NCBI GenBank assembly: GCA_937967325.1 | Contig: CALBSQ010000025.1 | Coordinates: 89,560 to 153,559, forward strand | DNA: 64,000 nucleotides | Direction: 5' to 3' | DNA from: an uncultured Chloroflexota bacterium | GTDB taxonomy: Bacteria > Chloroflexota > UBA4733 | Part shown: positions 25,919 to 34,667 of the stretch, in pieces | Layout: each line of letters begins with the position of its first letter | Position numbering within the stretch: position 1 is the first letter of the stretch | Notes under the pieces: model-generated | The model's input: only the letters and a program-made list of their open reading frames with translations | Databases searched by the model: none | Told to the model about the DNA's origin: nothing | Made by a program: the position numbers and the translations under genes

Positions 25919-27010
25919 CTAAAACCGGTAGGTTGTCCGCGCGTTCTCGGCCATAATCTTCCGCTCCAGCCGCTCCGGTAGCTTGGCAGGGAAGGCGTCC
26001 TCCGGCGAGTCGAAATCCCAATGCGGGTAGTCTGTGGCGAAGAGCAGCATGTCGTCCGAGCCGAACTGGTCGAGCAACTGGAGGAACTGGCGGGCGGTCG
26101 GCGGCTCCTCCATGGGTTGCGTGGTGATGCGCATGTGCTCGCGGATGTAGGCGGAGGGCGGTCTCCGCAAGAACGGCACCTCGTCGTGGAGCTTTTCCCA
26201 GGCCCGGTCGAGGCGCCACATCAGCGGCGGTAGCCAGGCGAAGCCGCCTTCGGTCAGCACGACGCGCAGCGCCGGGAACTGCTCGAAGACCCCCTCGCAG
26301 ACCATGCTGATCACCTGCGCCTGCGTGGCTTGAGCGGCAGCGACGTGGTCCTCGATGTAGTAGGAAACCCAGCCGGCGGCGGTGATCGGGCCGTTGCTGC
26401 TGCCCCCAAAATGCATCGCGATCGGCAGGCCGTGGCGCTCCGCCGCCTCGTACAGCTTCCAATACTTCCGCTTCCCCAGCGGCTCGGCCGTTCGGGTCAT
26501 GACCAGTACCTGCACGAAGCCCGGGTCGTCGCCGACTCGGTCGATCTCTTGTGCCGCCAGGTCGCCATCCTCGAACGGCACGACGATGGCGGCGCGCAAG
26601 CGCGGCTCCGGCTCGAGCCATTCCGCGACCAGCCAGTCATTGGCGGCGCGGCACAGCGCGGCGCCGTATTCGACATTGCGCTGGCCACTGCCGCCGACGA
26701 ACGGGTTCAAGATGCCGTACTCGATGTTGAAGCGATCGAGCAATTGCTGCCGCATGAAATCCAGGTCGGCGCCGGGCGGCAGGCCGGAGGGCGGCCAGGA
26801 ATCGGTGCGGGCGTTGCCGGTGACCGACCGCGGATACAGCGAGCCGCGGCGCCCGCCGCGTCCCCCAAACAGCTCGTGGCGCCGGCGCCACTGAAGCGGC
26901 AGGTACTTCAGGAGCGTCTTTGCAGACGGCAGCTCATTGTGGATGTCGGCGTCGATGATCGCGGTTTTCGTCCGGCCGCGGACCTCGCTGCTGGTCTCGG
27001 TCATCACCAT
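25919..27010 (-). CDS. Amidohydrolase_2 (ACMSD-like) metal-dependent hydrolase/decarboxylase
   Basis: A 363-residue TIM-barrel enzyme of the amidohydrolase_2 family, which includes aromatic acid decarboxylases. The N-terminal metal motif DADIH is at residues 20-24, a barrel His at about 200 (AMHFGG), and the late Asp is in LLFATDYPHWDFDSP. It is a paralogue of the next gene upstream, with long shared stretches such as YIREH and ATDYPH. The pair with a Rieske protein suggests processing of an aromatic or related ring compound. Confidence 0.85.
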   Translation of the reverse strand: MVMTETSSEVRGRTKTAIIDADIHNELPSAKTLLKYLPLQWRRRHELFGGRGGRRGSLYPRSVTGNARTDSWPPSGLPPGADLDFMRQQLLDRFNIEYGILNPFVGGSGQRNVEYGAALCRAANDWLVAEWLEPEPRLRAAIVVPFEDGDLAAQEIDRVGDDPGFVQVLVMTRTAEPLGKRKYWKLYEAAERHGLPIAMHFGGSSNGPITAAGWVSYYIEDHVAAAQATQAQVISMVCEGVFEQFPALRVVLTEGGFAWLPPLMWRLDRAWEKLHDEVPFLRRPPSAYIREHMRITTQPMEEPPTARQFLQLLDQFGSDDMLLFATDYPHWDFDSPEDAFPAKLPERLERKIMAENARTTYRF

Positions 27011-27044
27011 GTGAGTGCTCTCTTTCCGTATAGCGAGCTACGGG

Positions 27045-28121
27045 TCACAGCCGGTAGAAGGCTCGGGCGTTCTCGTGCAGGATCTTCGGGCGCAGCGCCG
27101 CCGGTAGCGCGGCCGGCAGTGCCTGCTCGGGCTTATCGAAGTGCCGGTGCGGGTAGTCGGTGGCGAAGAGCAACAGCTCCTCGGAGCCGAGCTGCTCCAG
27201 GATCTCCAGCAACCAGCCTGGTTGGGGCGGCGCATCCCAGGGTAGGATGGTGAAGCGTAGGTGCTCGCGGATGTACTCCGATGGCGGCCGCCGTACCCAG
27301 GGGATCTCGCGCCGCAGCGATTTCCAGTCTTTGTCGAAGCGCCACATGAGTGAGGGCAGCCAGGTGAATCCGGCCTCGACCAGCAGCACGCGCAGCTCGG
27401 GAAAGCGGTCGAAGACGCCCTCGGCGACGAGGCTCACCACCTGCGTTTGGAAGACCTGGGCGATGCCGGCGTACTCTTCGATGTAGTAGCTCGGCCAGCC
27501 GGTGGGCAGCGGCGGATGCCCGGCAGACGCGCCGGGCTGGATGCTGATCGCCAGATCGTGCCGAAGCGCTGCCTCGTAGAGCGGCCAGAAACCGCGCTGG
27601 CCGTAGGGCTGCTCCGAGAGCACCGGCAAGAAGACCTGGACGAAGCCCGCATGGCTGCCCACCCGCTCGATCTCGCGAACGGCCGATTCGACCTGCCGCG
27701 GCACGACCAAGGAGGCGCGAAAGCGTGGCTCGCGCTCCAACCACTCCGCGATGATCCAGTCGTTCACCGCGCCGGCTATACCCGCCGCAAGATCGGGATT
27801 GTGAATCGCCTGGACGCCGTAGTCGCAGTTGAGCACGGCCAGACGAGCGCCCCAGGCTTCCAGCGTCTGCTGACGCACCAGTTCTAGACTCGACCCCGGC
27901 GGCCCACCGCCGGGAGGATAACTGTCCGGGCGGGCAGAGGTCGGGACGCCACGCGGATAGGAGGTGTCACCGACTCCTTTGAAGGCCGACGTCTGGATGT
28001 ACTGTTGCCAGTGGCCGGCCAGGTAGGGGAAGAGCGTCTTGGTGGAGGGCAGGGCGATGTGAACGTCGCAATCGATTGGCGACGTCGCCCCCGGTGCATC
28101 GTCAGCCGCCTCTGCTGTCAC
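27045..28121 (-). CDS. Amidohydrolase_2 paralogue lacking the barrel His
   Basis: A 358-residue paralogue of the 25919 gene. DCDVH (residues 17-21) and LLFATDYPHRHFDKP are kept. At the position of the barrel metal ligand (His200 in the sister protein) it has Gln195 (AISIQPGA). Other family members use His here to bind the metal. It may be inactive, use a different metal geometry, or act as a partner subunit of its sister. It starts 29 bases after the binding-protein stop. Confidence 0.82.
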   Translation of the reverse strand: MTAEAADDAPGATSPIDCDVHIALPSTKTLFPYLAGHWQQYIQTSAFKGVGDTSYPRGVPTSARPDSYPPGGGPPGSSLELVRQQTLEAWGARLAVLNCDYGVQAIHNPDLAAGIAGAVNDWIIAEWLEREPRFRASLVVPRQVESAVREIERVGSHAGFVQVFLPVLSEQPYGQRGFWPLYEAALRHDLAISIQPGASAGHPPLPTGWPSYYIEEYAGIAQVFQTQVVSLVAEGVFDRFPELRVLLVEAGFTWLPSLMWRFDKDWKSLRREIPWVRRPPSEYIREHLRFTILPWDAPPQPGWLLEILEQLGSEELLLFATDYPHRHFDKPEQALPAALPAALRPKILHENARAFYRL

Positions 28122-28150
28122 GCTTCGTTCCTATTCTTCCACGCCTGACC

Positions 28151-29587
28151 TCAGCCGGATTGCTGGTCCTGAGCGATCACCTGCTTGGCGACGGCGACCA
28201 CCTGCGGAACGGCGTTCTGTAGGGTGGTCGCGCCGGTCCAGACCGTCGCCAGCTTCTGCGAGTAGGCGGTCTGGATCTGTGCGTAGCCCGGAATGAGGGT
28301 GGCGCCGCGCGTTTTCGCCAGGAGGCCCGGGACGATGGCCTTGCGGCTGTAGGGCGCCCCGTTGACGTTGAGGAAGTCGGGGCTGTTCAAGATGGCGGGG
28401 TCAGACGGGCCGTTCAGTCCGGTGCTCGACTCCACCTTCTGGTTCTCTGGGCTGATGAGGTATTGCAGCAACTGCCATGCCGCGTCGAGATGCTTCCCCT
28501 GGCGGTAGGCGGCGGTGGCATTTTGCTCGGCAAAGGCCACGCGCTCCGAGGAGGCGTTCATTTTCGGATTGAGCACGAGGCCAAAGTCGAACTTGGCCTG
28601 GTGGGCAGTCGCCTCGTACCAGGCGCCGCTGTAGTGCATGGCCACCTTGCCGGAAAGGAAGATGTCGCCCAGCCCTTGCGGGATCTCGGCGGCGGTCGGG
28701 GCCACGTGCTCCTTCGTCGTCAGGTCGGCCAGCAGCTGCAACGCCTGCATGGCCGGCTGCTGATCGAGCAGATAGCTCTTGCCATCGGGAGTGAGCTCGT
28801 CGCCACCGTTGCTCCAGATGTAGGAGTAGGGCACGCCGTAATTCACCATCTCCATGCTTGTGCCCCATTGCACCGGCTTGCCGGCGTCACTCTTCGTGAG
28901 CGCCTTGGCCGTAGTCAGGAAGTCGTTCCAGGTCCAATCGTCGGTAGGGAAGGCAACCTGCGCTTTTGTAAAGAGGTCGCGGTTGTACCAGACGACGAAG
29001 TTGCCGGCCGCCCCGTGGGGTACGGCGTACCACTTGCCTTGGTACTGGCACTGGGTATACGGTGGCGAGGTGTGGTCCTCGATCTTGAACTTGTCGCGGG
29101 CCAGGTACGGGTCGAGCTGCAGGCAGAAGTTCTTGGCGAAGATGTCCACCGCCCAGTACTCGCTCAGGCGGAACACGTCGGGCGCCGTGCCACCGGCTGC
29201 CATCGTCAGCAGCTTCGGCTCGTAGTCGGACGGGCCTTCCAGCAAGGTAGCCACGATGCCGGGATGGCCCTTGTTGAAGCCGCCCACCACCTGATCGCCC
29301 CATATCTTGAAGCGCTCGGCGCTCCCCCAAGTGAAAAAGACGAGCTGGGCCGATCCTCCTGCCGGCGCCGCTGGCGCGGGCGCCGCGGCGGCCGCGGATG
29401 ACGTTGTGCTGGCCGCGGTCGTCGCGGCCGCGCTGGACGGGGCGGTCGCCGATGTCGCGGCTTGGGCGCTTGAGCTCGTCGGCGCCGTTGTTGCTGAGGC
29501 GCCGCCGCAACTCGCTAGGCCCAACGCGAGCGCGGCCGCGCCGAAACCAGTCAGGACGCGGCGACGGCTGATCAGGACTCCAGGCAT
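28151..29587 (-). CDS. Tat-exported solute-binding lipoprotein of ABC importer
   Basis: A 478-residue family-1 binding protein. It has the twin-arginine motif SRRRVLTG, a lipobox ending LASCGG, and an Ala/Ser/Thr linker of about 50 residues. The mature domain starts at QLVFFTWGSAERFK. ATG 29587 has AAGGAGG at six bases; the frame is open far upstream, but that part is the antisense of the permease genes. It follows the two permeases and precedes the amidohydrolases, so it probably brings in their substrate. Confidence 0.9.
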   Translation of the reverse strand: MPGVLISRRRVLTGFGAAALALGLASCGGASATTAPTSSSAQAATSATAPSSAAATTAASTTSSAAAAAPAPAAPAGGSAQLVFFTWGSAERFKIWGDQVVGGFNKGHPGIVATLLEGPSDYEPKLLTMAAGGTAPDVFRLSEYWAVDIFAKNFCLQLDPYLARDKFKIEDHTSPPYTQCQYQGKWYAVPHGAAGNFVVWYNRDLFTKAQVAFPTDDWTWNDFLTTAKALTKSDAGKPVQWGTSMEMVNYGVPYSYIWSNGGDELTPDGKSYLLDQQPAMQALQLLADLTTKEHVAPTAAEIPQGLGDIFLSGKVAMHYSGAWYEATAHQAKFDFGLVLNPKMNASSERVAFAEQNATAAYRQGKHLDAAWQLLQYLISPENQKVESSTGLNGPSDPAILNSPDFLNVNGAPYSRKAIVPGLLAKTRGATLIPGYAQIQTAYSQKLATVWTGATTLQNAVPQVVAVAKQVIAQDQQSG

Positions 29588-29655
29588 GCCATCCTCCTTC
29601 TCGCTACGTGCGCCGTCGCCCACGGGGGAGCGGCGCCTTTCGAGTCTTGCTACGA

Positions 29656-30558
29656 TCATCCTTTGATCCCGCTGATCACGATGCCTTGAATGAAGTAGCG
29701 CTGGGCAAAGAAGAAGACCAATAGTGGCGGGATCATGACCAAGAGCGACACGGCCATCAACTGGTTCCAGGGCGTGACCGCCGTGGACTCGGCCCGGAAC
29801 AGGTTCAGTCCGATGGCCAGGGTGAAGTGGTCGGTGCGCTGCAGGTAGATCAGGGGCTGCAGGAAGTCGTTCCAGCTCCCTAAGAAGGCAAAAATGGCCA
29901 CGGCCGCGAGCGCCGGCGCGGCGAGTGGAAGACAGATCTTCAGGAAGATGTCGAAGGTCGTCGCTCCGTCGACGCGCGCGGCGTCGTCGAGCTCCAGCGG
30001 AATGGTCATGAAGAACTGTCGCATGAGGAAGATGAAGAAAGGGCCGCCGCCAAAGAAGGAAGGGACAATCAACGGGAGGAAGGTGTCGAGCCAGCCCAGA
30101 TACTTGTACAGGATGAACGTCGGGATGAGCGTGACGTAAATCGGCAGCATGATCGTGCTTAGCAGCAGCATGAAGAGCACGTTGGACCCCGTGCCACGCA
30201 AGCGAGCGAAGCCGAACGCGACGAGTGCGCAGGAGAAGGTCTGCCCGACCATCGACGAGAAGGTGATGACCAACGTGTTGCGCAGGAACAGCCCGAAGGG
30301 CTGGGCGTTCCAGCCATCTGCGTAGTTCTTCCAGAGAGCCGGATCGGGGATGATCTGAGGCGGGAAGAGAAAGACGCTGCCGATGTCCTTCAGCGACGTG
30401 GAGATCATCCACAGCAGGGGGATCAGAATGAGGATGATGCCGGCCGCGAGGATGAGGTAGGCGATGACCAAGCTTGTGCCGCGCTGGACACTGGCCCGCC
30501 GGAGCCAGCTCATGCGCGCGGCCTGGTACGAGCTCGCCCGCCGGCCCACTGTCAGCAC
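29656..30558 (-). CDS. ABC importer permease, MalG type
   Basis: A 300-residue inner-membrane permease with about six hydrophobic segments. The EAA loop DDAARVDGATTFDIFLKICLP contacts the ATPase. The C-terminus QRYFIQGIVISGIKG is family-typical. GTG 30558 begins three bases after the stop of the MalF-type gene. No ATPase gene is nearby; such importers commonly share an MsmK-type ATPase encoded elsewhere. Confidence 0.9.
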   Translation of the reverse strand: MLTVGRRASSYQAARMSWLRRASVQRGTSLVIAYLILAAGIILILIPLLWMISTSLKDIGSVFLFPPQIIPDPALWKNYADGWNAQPFGLFLRNTLVITFSSMVGQTFSCALVAFGFARLRGTGSNVLFMLLLSTIMLPIYVTLIPTFILYKYLGWLDTFLPLIVPSFFGGGPFFIFLMRQFFMTIPLELDDAARVDGATTFDIFLKICLPLAAPALAAVAIFAFLGSWNDFLQPLIYLQRTDHFTLAIGLNLFRAESTAVTPWNQLMAVSLLVMIPPLLVFFFAQRYFIQGIVISGIKG

Positions 30559-30561
30559 ACG

Positions 30562-31497
30562 CTACCTCCGTCCGCGCAGCTCGCCTTCGTAGTAGACCCA
30601 CATGGGCGACGACTTGAAGATCAGTACCGTCAGGAGCAGGATGATGAGCAAGAGCACCCAGGCCAGCGCCGAGGCGTAACCCATCTTGAAAAACTGGAAG
30701 GCGTTCTGATACAGGTAGAGCACATACATCAGCGTGGCGTCGTTCGGTCCGCCGGAGGTCATCACGTAGGCATTGGTGAAGGCCTGAAACGAGTTGATCA
30801 CACCCAAGACCAGATTGAAGAAGAGCACGGGGCTGATCATAGGGACCGTGACCGACCAGAAGCGCTGCCAGGCGCCGGCGCCGTCGATGGCGGCAGCTTC
30901 GTAGAGCGTCGTCGGGATACCCTGGAGTCCGGCCAGAAAGATGATCATGGCGCTGCCGACACCCCAGAGGCTCACGATGATCAGCGCGGGCAGCGCCCAG
31001 AACTCGGAGGCGAGCCAGAGCGGTCCCTGAACGTGTACCAGACGGAGCGCCAGGTTGATCGGGCCGAAGTCGGGATTGAAGATCCAGAGCCAGAGCACGG
31101 CGACGGCCACCCCGGAGATGACGCTCGGCATGTAGTACAGCGTGCGAATGACGGCGACGGCCTTGAGCTTCTGGTTGAGCAGCAAGGCGATGCAGAAGGC
31201 CAGGGCGATGTGCAAGGGGATGCCGATACCGGAGTAGAGGGTGGAGACCTTGAGCGCCTGCCAGAACAGGGGGTCGCCCGAGAGGAGATGGACGAAGTTC
31301 TGCAGGCCAACGAACTTGGGTGGGGTCAGCAGATCCCACGAGGAGAAGGACAGCGCGAGCGTGGCCAGCATGGGGCCGGCGACGAAGAGGAGGAAGCCGA
31401 TCAGCCACGGCGAGATGAAGAGGTAGAACTCGAGGTTCTCCCGTTGCCGCGTCGTGCGCGGCTGGACGCCAACTCGTAGTGCCCTCTGGCCAATCAT
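30562..31497 (-). CDS. ABC importer permease, MalF type
   Basis: A 311-residue permease. ENLEFYLFISPWLIGFLLF is the first membrane helix, and the EAA loop is YEAAAIDGAGAWQRFW followed by SVTVP. ATG 31497 follows AGGAGG, and a promoter lies just upstream. It is first in the operon that continues with the MalG-type gene and the binding protein, and is divergent from a sugar isomerase gene. Confidence 0.9.
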   Translation of the reverse strand: MIGQRALRVGVQPRTTRQRENLEFYLFISPWLIGFLLFVAGPMLATLALSFSSWDLLTPPKFVGLQNFVHLLSGDPLFWQALKVSTLYSGIGIPLHIALAFCIALLLNQKLKAVAVIRTLYYMPSVISGVAVAVLWLWIFNPDFGPINLALRLVHVQGPLWLASEFWALPALIIVSLWGVGSAMIIFLAGLQGIPTTLYEAAAIDGAGAWQRFWSVTVPMISPVLFFNLVLGVINSFQAFTNAYVMTSGGPNDATLMYVLYLYQNAFQFFKMGYASALAWVLLLIILLLTVLIFKSSPMWVYYEGELRGRR

Positions 31498-31552
31498 CCG
31501 GCGCCTGGAGCCTCCTGTGCCGCGGAAACCGACCGTCGCTTGCGGCCCATCA

Positions 31553-31581
31553 ATCCTAGACGGCGAATGCCGCGGCGTCAA
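31553..31581 (-). promoter_or_regulatory. Promoter of the permease/amidohydrolase operon
   Basis: On the minus strand TTGACG (31581-31576) and TAGGAT (31558-31553) are 17 bases apart. The -10 element ends 55 bases before the MalF-type start at 31497. Confidence 0.55.
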
Positions 31582-31672
31582 CGGCGGGATAGGCTTGCAG
31601 GCTTCTCCGCTTCATGGATCACGTCAAGCGACTGTCCGAGCCACTGCTACCATAGGGCACAGGAGGTCCAGC

Positions 31673-32473
31673 ATGCTCTTCGGACTCAACACTAGCGATC
31701 CCGAGCGGATGGCCACGGCGCAACAGTGGGGCTACGACTTCGTCGAGATTGGCGCCCGCGCGGTGCTGCCATTCGAGCCGGACGATGCGTGGCACCCGCG
31801 CCGTCGCCAGCTCCTGGATACAGGAGCGGGGATTACTCACCTGGCCGGCTTCATCCCGGCGGAGGCGAGGTTCGTCGGTCCGGACGTGGACTGGGGCCGG
31901 GTGCGCGGCTACCTGGAGACTTGCGTCGGCCGGGCTGCCGAAGTCGGCGTCCGCGTCTTCAATTGGGGCAGCGCGCCATCGAAGAGTGTTCCGCTGGGGT
32001 GGGCAGTTTCGCGGGCCTACGCGCAGATCGAGCAGGTCGCGCACTTGATTGCCGACGTGATGGCGCCGCTCGACTGCACCTGCGTGATCGAGCCGATCAA
32101 CCCGCGCGAGTGCAACATCATCTACTATCTGACCGACGCGGTGCTGGTCGCCGCCTCGGTCAACCGGCCCCAGATCCGCGTCCTGGCCGACTTCTTCCAC
32201 GTTGCGCTGCAGAACGAGCCGCTCGAACACGTCGCGGCGGCACGCGACTGGCTGGCCCACGTCCATACCTCCGGCCCGGACCGTCACTTCCCCAAGCCGA
32301 CCGACCCCTGGGATCACGCTGCCTTCCTGCGGGCATTGCGGCGGGCCGGCTACGACCGGACGCTGTCCTTCGAGAGCCACCGCCTCCCACCCGGCGCCGA
32401 CTACGCCGAGGAGGCGCGCGCCGGCATTACCTACATCCGGTGGCTGTACGACCAGGTGGGCCGCGAAGGCTGA
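31673..32473 (+). CDS. Xylose-isomerase-like TIM-barrel sugar epimerase/isomerase
   Basis: A 266-residue AP_endonuc_2/IolE-type protein. Barrel motifs are CVIEPINPRECN (metal Glu), RVLADFFHVAL (Asp and His), WLAHVHTSGPDRHF and LSFESHRLP (second Glu). Such enzymes interconvert ketoses, inositol derivatives or 3-keto sugars. ATG 31673 follows AGGAGG at five bases. It diverges from the permease operon and may share regulation with it. Confidence 0.82.
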   Translation: MLFGLNTSDPERMATAQQWGYDFVEIGARAVLPFEPDDAWHPRRRQLLDTGAGITHLAGFIPAEARFVGPDVDWGRVRGYLETCVGRAAEVGVRVFNWGSAPSKSVPLGWAVSRAYAQIEQVAHLIADVMAPLDCTCVIEPINPRECNIIYYLTDAVLVAASVNRPQIRVLADFFHVALQNEPLEHVAAARDWLAHVHTSGPDRHFPKPTDPWDHAAFLRALRRAGYDRTLSFESHRLPPGADYAEEARAGITYIRWLYDQVGREG

Positions 32474-32612
32474 CACGGCGGATGCCCGGCGACTTACGTC
32501 GCGGGCAACATCCGGCAAAGCCCGCCTTCGCGGGCTCTCCGACACGGCTGCGTTAACTCCCGCATGCCGAAGCTAGGCCGAACAGAGTGCAAGTATTGTT
32601 TGGCCGCTCACC

Positions 32613-34667
32613 TTATCTTCCTTCGTCAACCATGAACTCGATGACCCCGTACGTCTGCAAGCGCGGCACTTCCAGGTGCAGATGTTCTACCTCTCTTTCC
32701 AGAGTCAGCACCTGGCTTCCGCTGGACAGATCCGGTGACAGGAAGCGGGCATGGATGTCCCTGTTATCTGACTCGCAAAGTAACTGCGTGGAAAGCGTTA
32801 CGCCGAGCCGATCTACCGCGCGGCCCAGGTCGAAATTCAGCAGGTGGAGGACGAGGCGGTCGGTGACCGTTTGGCGGGCCAGGCTGACCACAACTCCTGA
32901 ATCTCCGCGCAGCTCGATCAACGACGGCCGGTCACGCGCCTCTCGTACGGCCTTCACTAGGGCCGCCGCCATGACGCCGTCTCGCCGTTCCATGGCCATG
33001 CTGCCGTAGTCATCATCCGGCGTGCCGACTATAACGGCGCAGCGACCGGCGCCGCTGTTGCGCCACACTACCGCCGCTCGCCCCCGGTCGCCGGCGTCTG
33101 GTGCAAGATCGGCCAACGCCGGTGCGGACCGGCGCTCCCAGAGCTCCGAACGCCCGCCCACCTCCCCGACCATGACCAAGACGCCTCCGTGGCACACGTA
33201 GGCGCGCAGGCGCTCCGCCTCAATGTCGGTGAGGCACTCCACTCCGGCGAGGACGACCACGCGATAGCCGGCCAGACTGGCAGCGTCAGCATCACGGTCC
33301 AGCAACACCCGGCTGAGGACGTTGGCCTCGGTGAGGGCCAGCAACGCGAATTCCCATGGCTTACGGATACGCCCTCGAGCAGCATCGCGCGCGCAACTGG
33401 CGCCCGAATAAAATACCCCGACGTCGCCAACCGACTCCAGGCCCACATACAGTTCGCGGTGACTGGCGAGGAAGCGCTGGTACTCACGTATCGCCTCCAT
33501 AGCCTCCCGTGTCGCCGTATCCGCGAGGGCGAAGCGAACCGCGATGGCGTCACCGAGCATGGGGACGAAGGCGCCACCGAACGCGGCGCCCTCGGCGATC
33601 GCCAGGCGATACTCATCGGGCGAGCATACTCGCCAGTAGCCGCTGGCCGGCGCCGGTTGCAGCATGCAGAGGACCGCCTTGCGGCCCCGACCTTCCGCCT
33701 CTCCCCAGCGATACTGGGCCACGCCGCTGACGATGCCTTGCTGATCGCGGCGAGGCATGGTGTAGTTACCGTCCTCCGTCCAAATGACGTCGCATGCCGC
33801 GTCAACCCCCCTGGCCTTGTGGGCATTGGCGGAGGTGATTGCCAGCGGATTGCGCGATCGTGCCGTCTCCCGTAATGCGGCGATGGCCTGGGCCACGCTC
33901 TGGTCGACGAACGCCGTCCAGGCGGCGTAGACCGGGTCGTCGGCGGGAAGGAGCGCGACTGCCGTTTCGGTGGGCGCAAGGTCGCGTGACACGGCTGTGC
34001 TGGCTGGCCGCGGGATGGCGTGAGGCCGACCAAGCAGGCTGGCGCTATAGGTGGCAAAGGCGGCCTGGCAATGAGCGCAATGGCAGCGATTGAACAGGTT
34101 GTCCCAGAAGATGTCGTCGGCGCCCGTATCTGCCGCCAGGCGCGCTACCTGCCGTTTGGCGTCGAGCCAAGCCGGGTGGTTGATGCAGGCCAGGTAGCGC
34201 GATGGCTGTCCGCCATAGAGGTTCGGGGCGCCATCCGGGCCCTGTTGCAGCCAGTCGCGCGCCTCGGGCATCTCCCGCAGGTAGCTCTTCCAGAACACGT
34301 TGGTCAGCGAGCAGTAGGCGGTGACGCGCAGCCCATGCTCGTGCGCCACCTGGGCGAATCGCCGGACGTCCTCCTGATTGGGCGCTTCATCGCGTGGCGC
34401 ATAGCCGGCGCTGAAGGTGACCCACAGGCAGGTATAGCCCAGGCTCGCCAGCCAGGCTACTTTACGCTCGGGAACATCGCGGTAGAGTCCACTCAGCACG
34501 GGCAATGCCTGAGGCAAGGGAACGAAGCCCGGGTCCGCCGAGTCGTTCAGGTAAGACCAGCTCCCCTCCAGTGCCTTGCCCAGTTGCAGAGGGCCACCGT
34601 CAAAACGTACCTGCCGCGGACAGCCTGGCCGTGCCCAGGAGGGGGCGGGAGCGTGCTCAGCGCGCAC
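32613..34667 (-). CDS. Putative glycoside hydrolase, TIM barrel plus glutamine-amidotransferase-like domain
   Basis: A 684-residue cytoplasmic protein; no signal peptide is visible. The N-terminal half looks like a (beta/alpha)8 hydrolase: VAWLASLGYTCLWVTFSAGY, DDIFWDNLFNRCHCAHCQAA and CDVIWTEDGNY. The middle part (residues about 400-560) resembles the trimerisation/amidotransferase-like domain of GH42-type enzymes (LAGYRVVVLAGVECL). A beta-rich C-terminus follows. The CHCAHC cluster might bind metal. The first 11 bases overlap the M14 peptidase gene. Family assignment is general; GH number not assignable by eye. Confidence 0.6.
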   Translation of the reverse strand: MRAEHAPAPSWARPGCPRQVRFDGGPLQLGKALEGSWSYLNDSADPGFVPLPQALPVLSGLYRDVPERKVAWLASLGYTCLWVTFSAGYAPRDEAPNQEDVRRFAQVAHEHGLRVTAYCSLTNVFWKSYLREMPEARDWLQQGPDGAPNLYGGQPSRYLACINHPAWLDAKRQVARLAADTGADDIFWDNLFNRCHCAHCQAAFATYSASLLGRPHAIPRPASTAVSRDLAPTETAVALLPADDPVYAAWTAFVDQSVAQAIAALRETARSRNPLAITSANAHKARGVDAACDVIWTEDGNYTMPRRDQQGIVSGVAQYRWGEAEGRGRKAVLCMLQPAPASGYWRVCSPDEYRLAIAEGAAFGGAFVPMLGDAIAVRFALADTATREAMEAIREYQRFLASHRELYVGLESVGDVGVFYSGASCARDAARGRIRKPWEFALLALTEANVLSRVLLDRDADAASLAGYRVVVLAGVECLTDIEAERLRAYVCHGGVLVMVGEVGGRSELWERRSAPALADLAPDAGDRGRAAVVWRNSGAGRCAVIVGTPDDDYGSMAMERRDGVMAAALVKAVREARDRPSLIELRGDSGVVVSLARQTVTDRLVLHLLNFDLGRAVDRLGVTLSTQLLCESDNRDIHARFLSPDLSSGSQVLTLEREVEHLHLEVPRLQTYGVIEFMVDEGR

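Noticed and set aside
29588..31408. A minus-strand frame that continues upstream of the 28151 binding protein without a stop, giving a protein of more than 1000 residues
   Set aside because: The extra part is Arg/His/Pro-rich shadow sequence of two clear permease genes in other frames on the same strand, and a signal peptide with ribosome-binding site starts at 29587.
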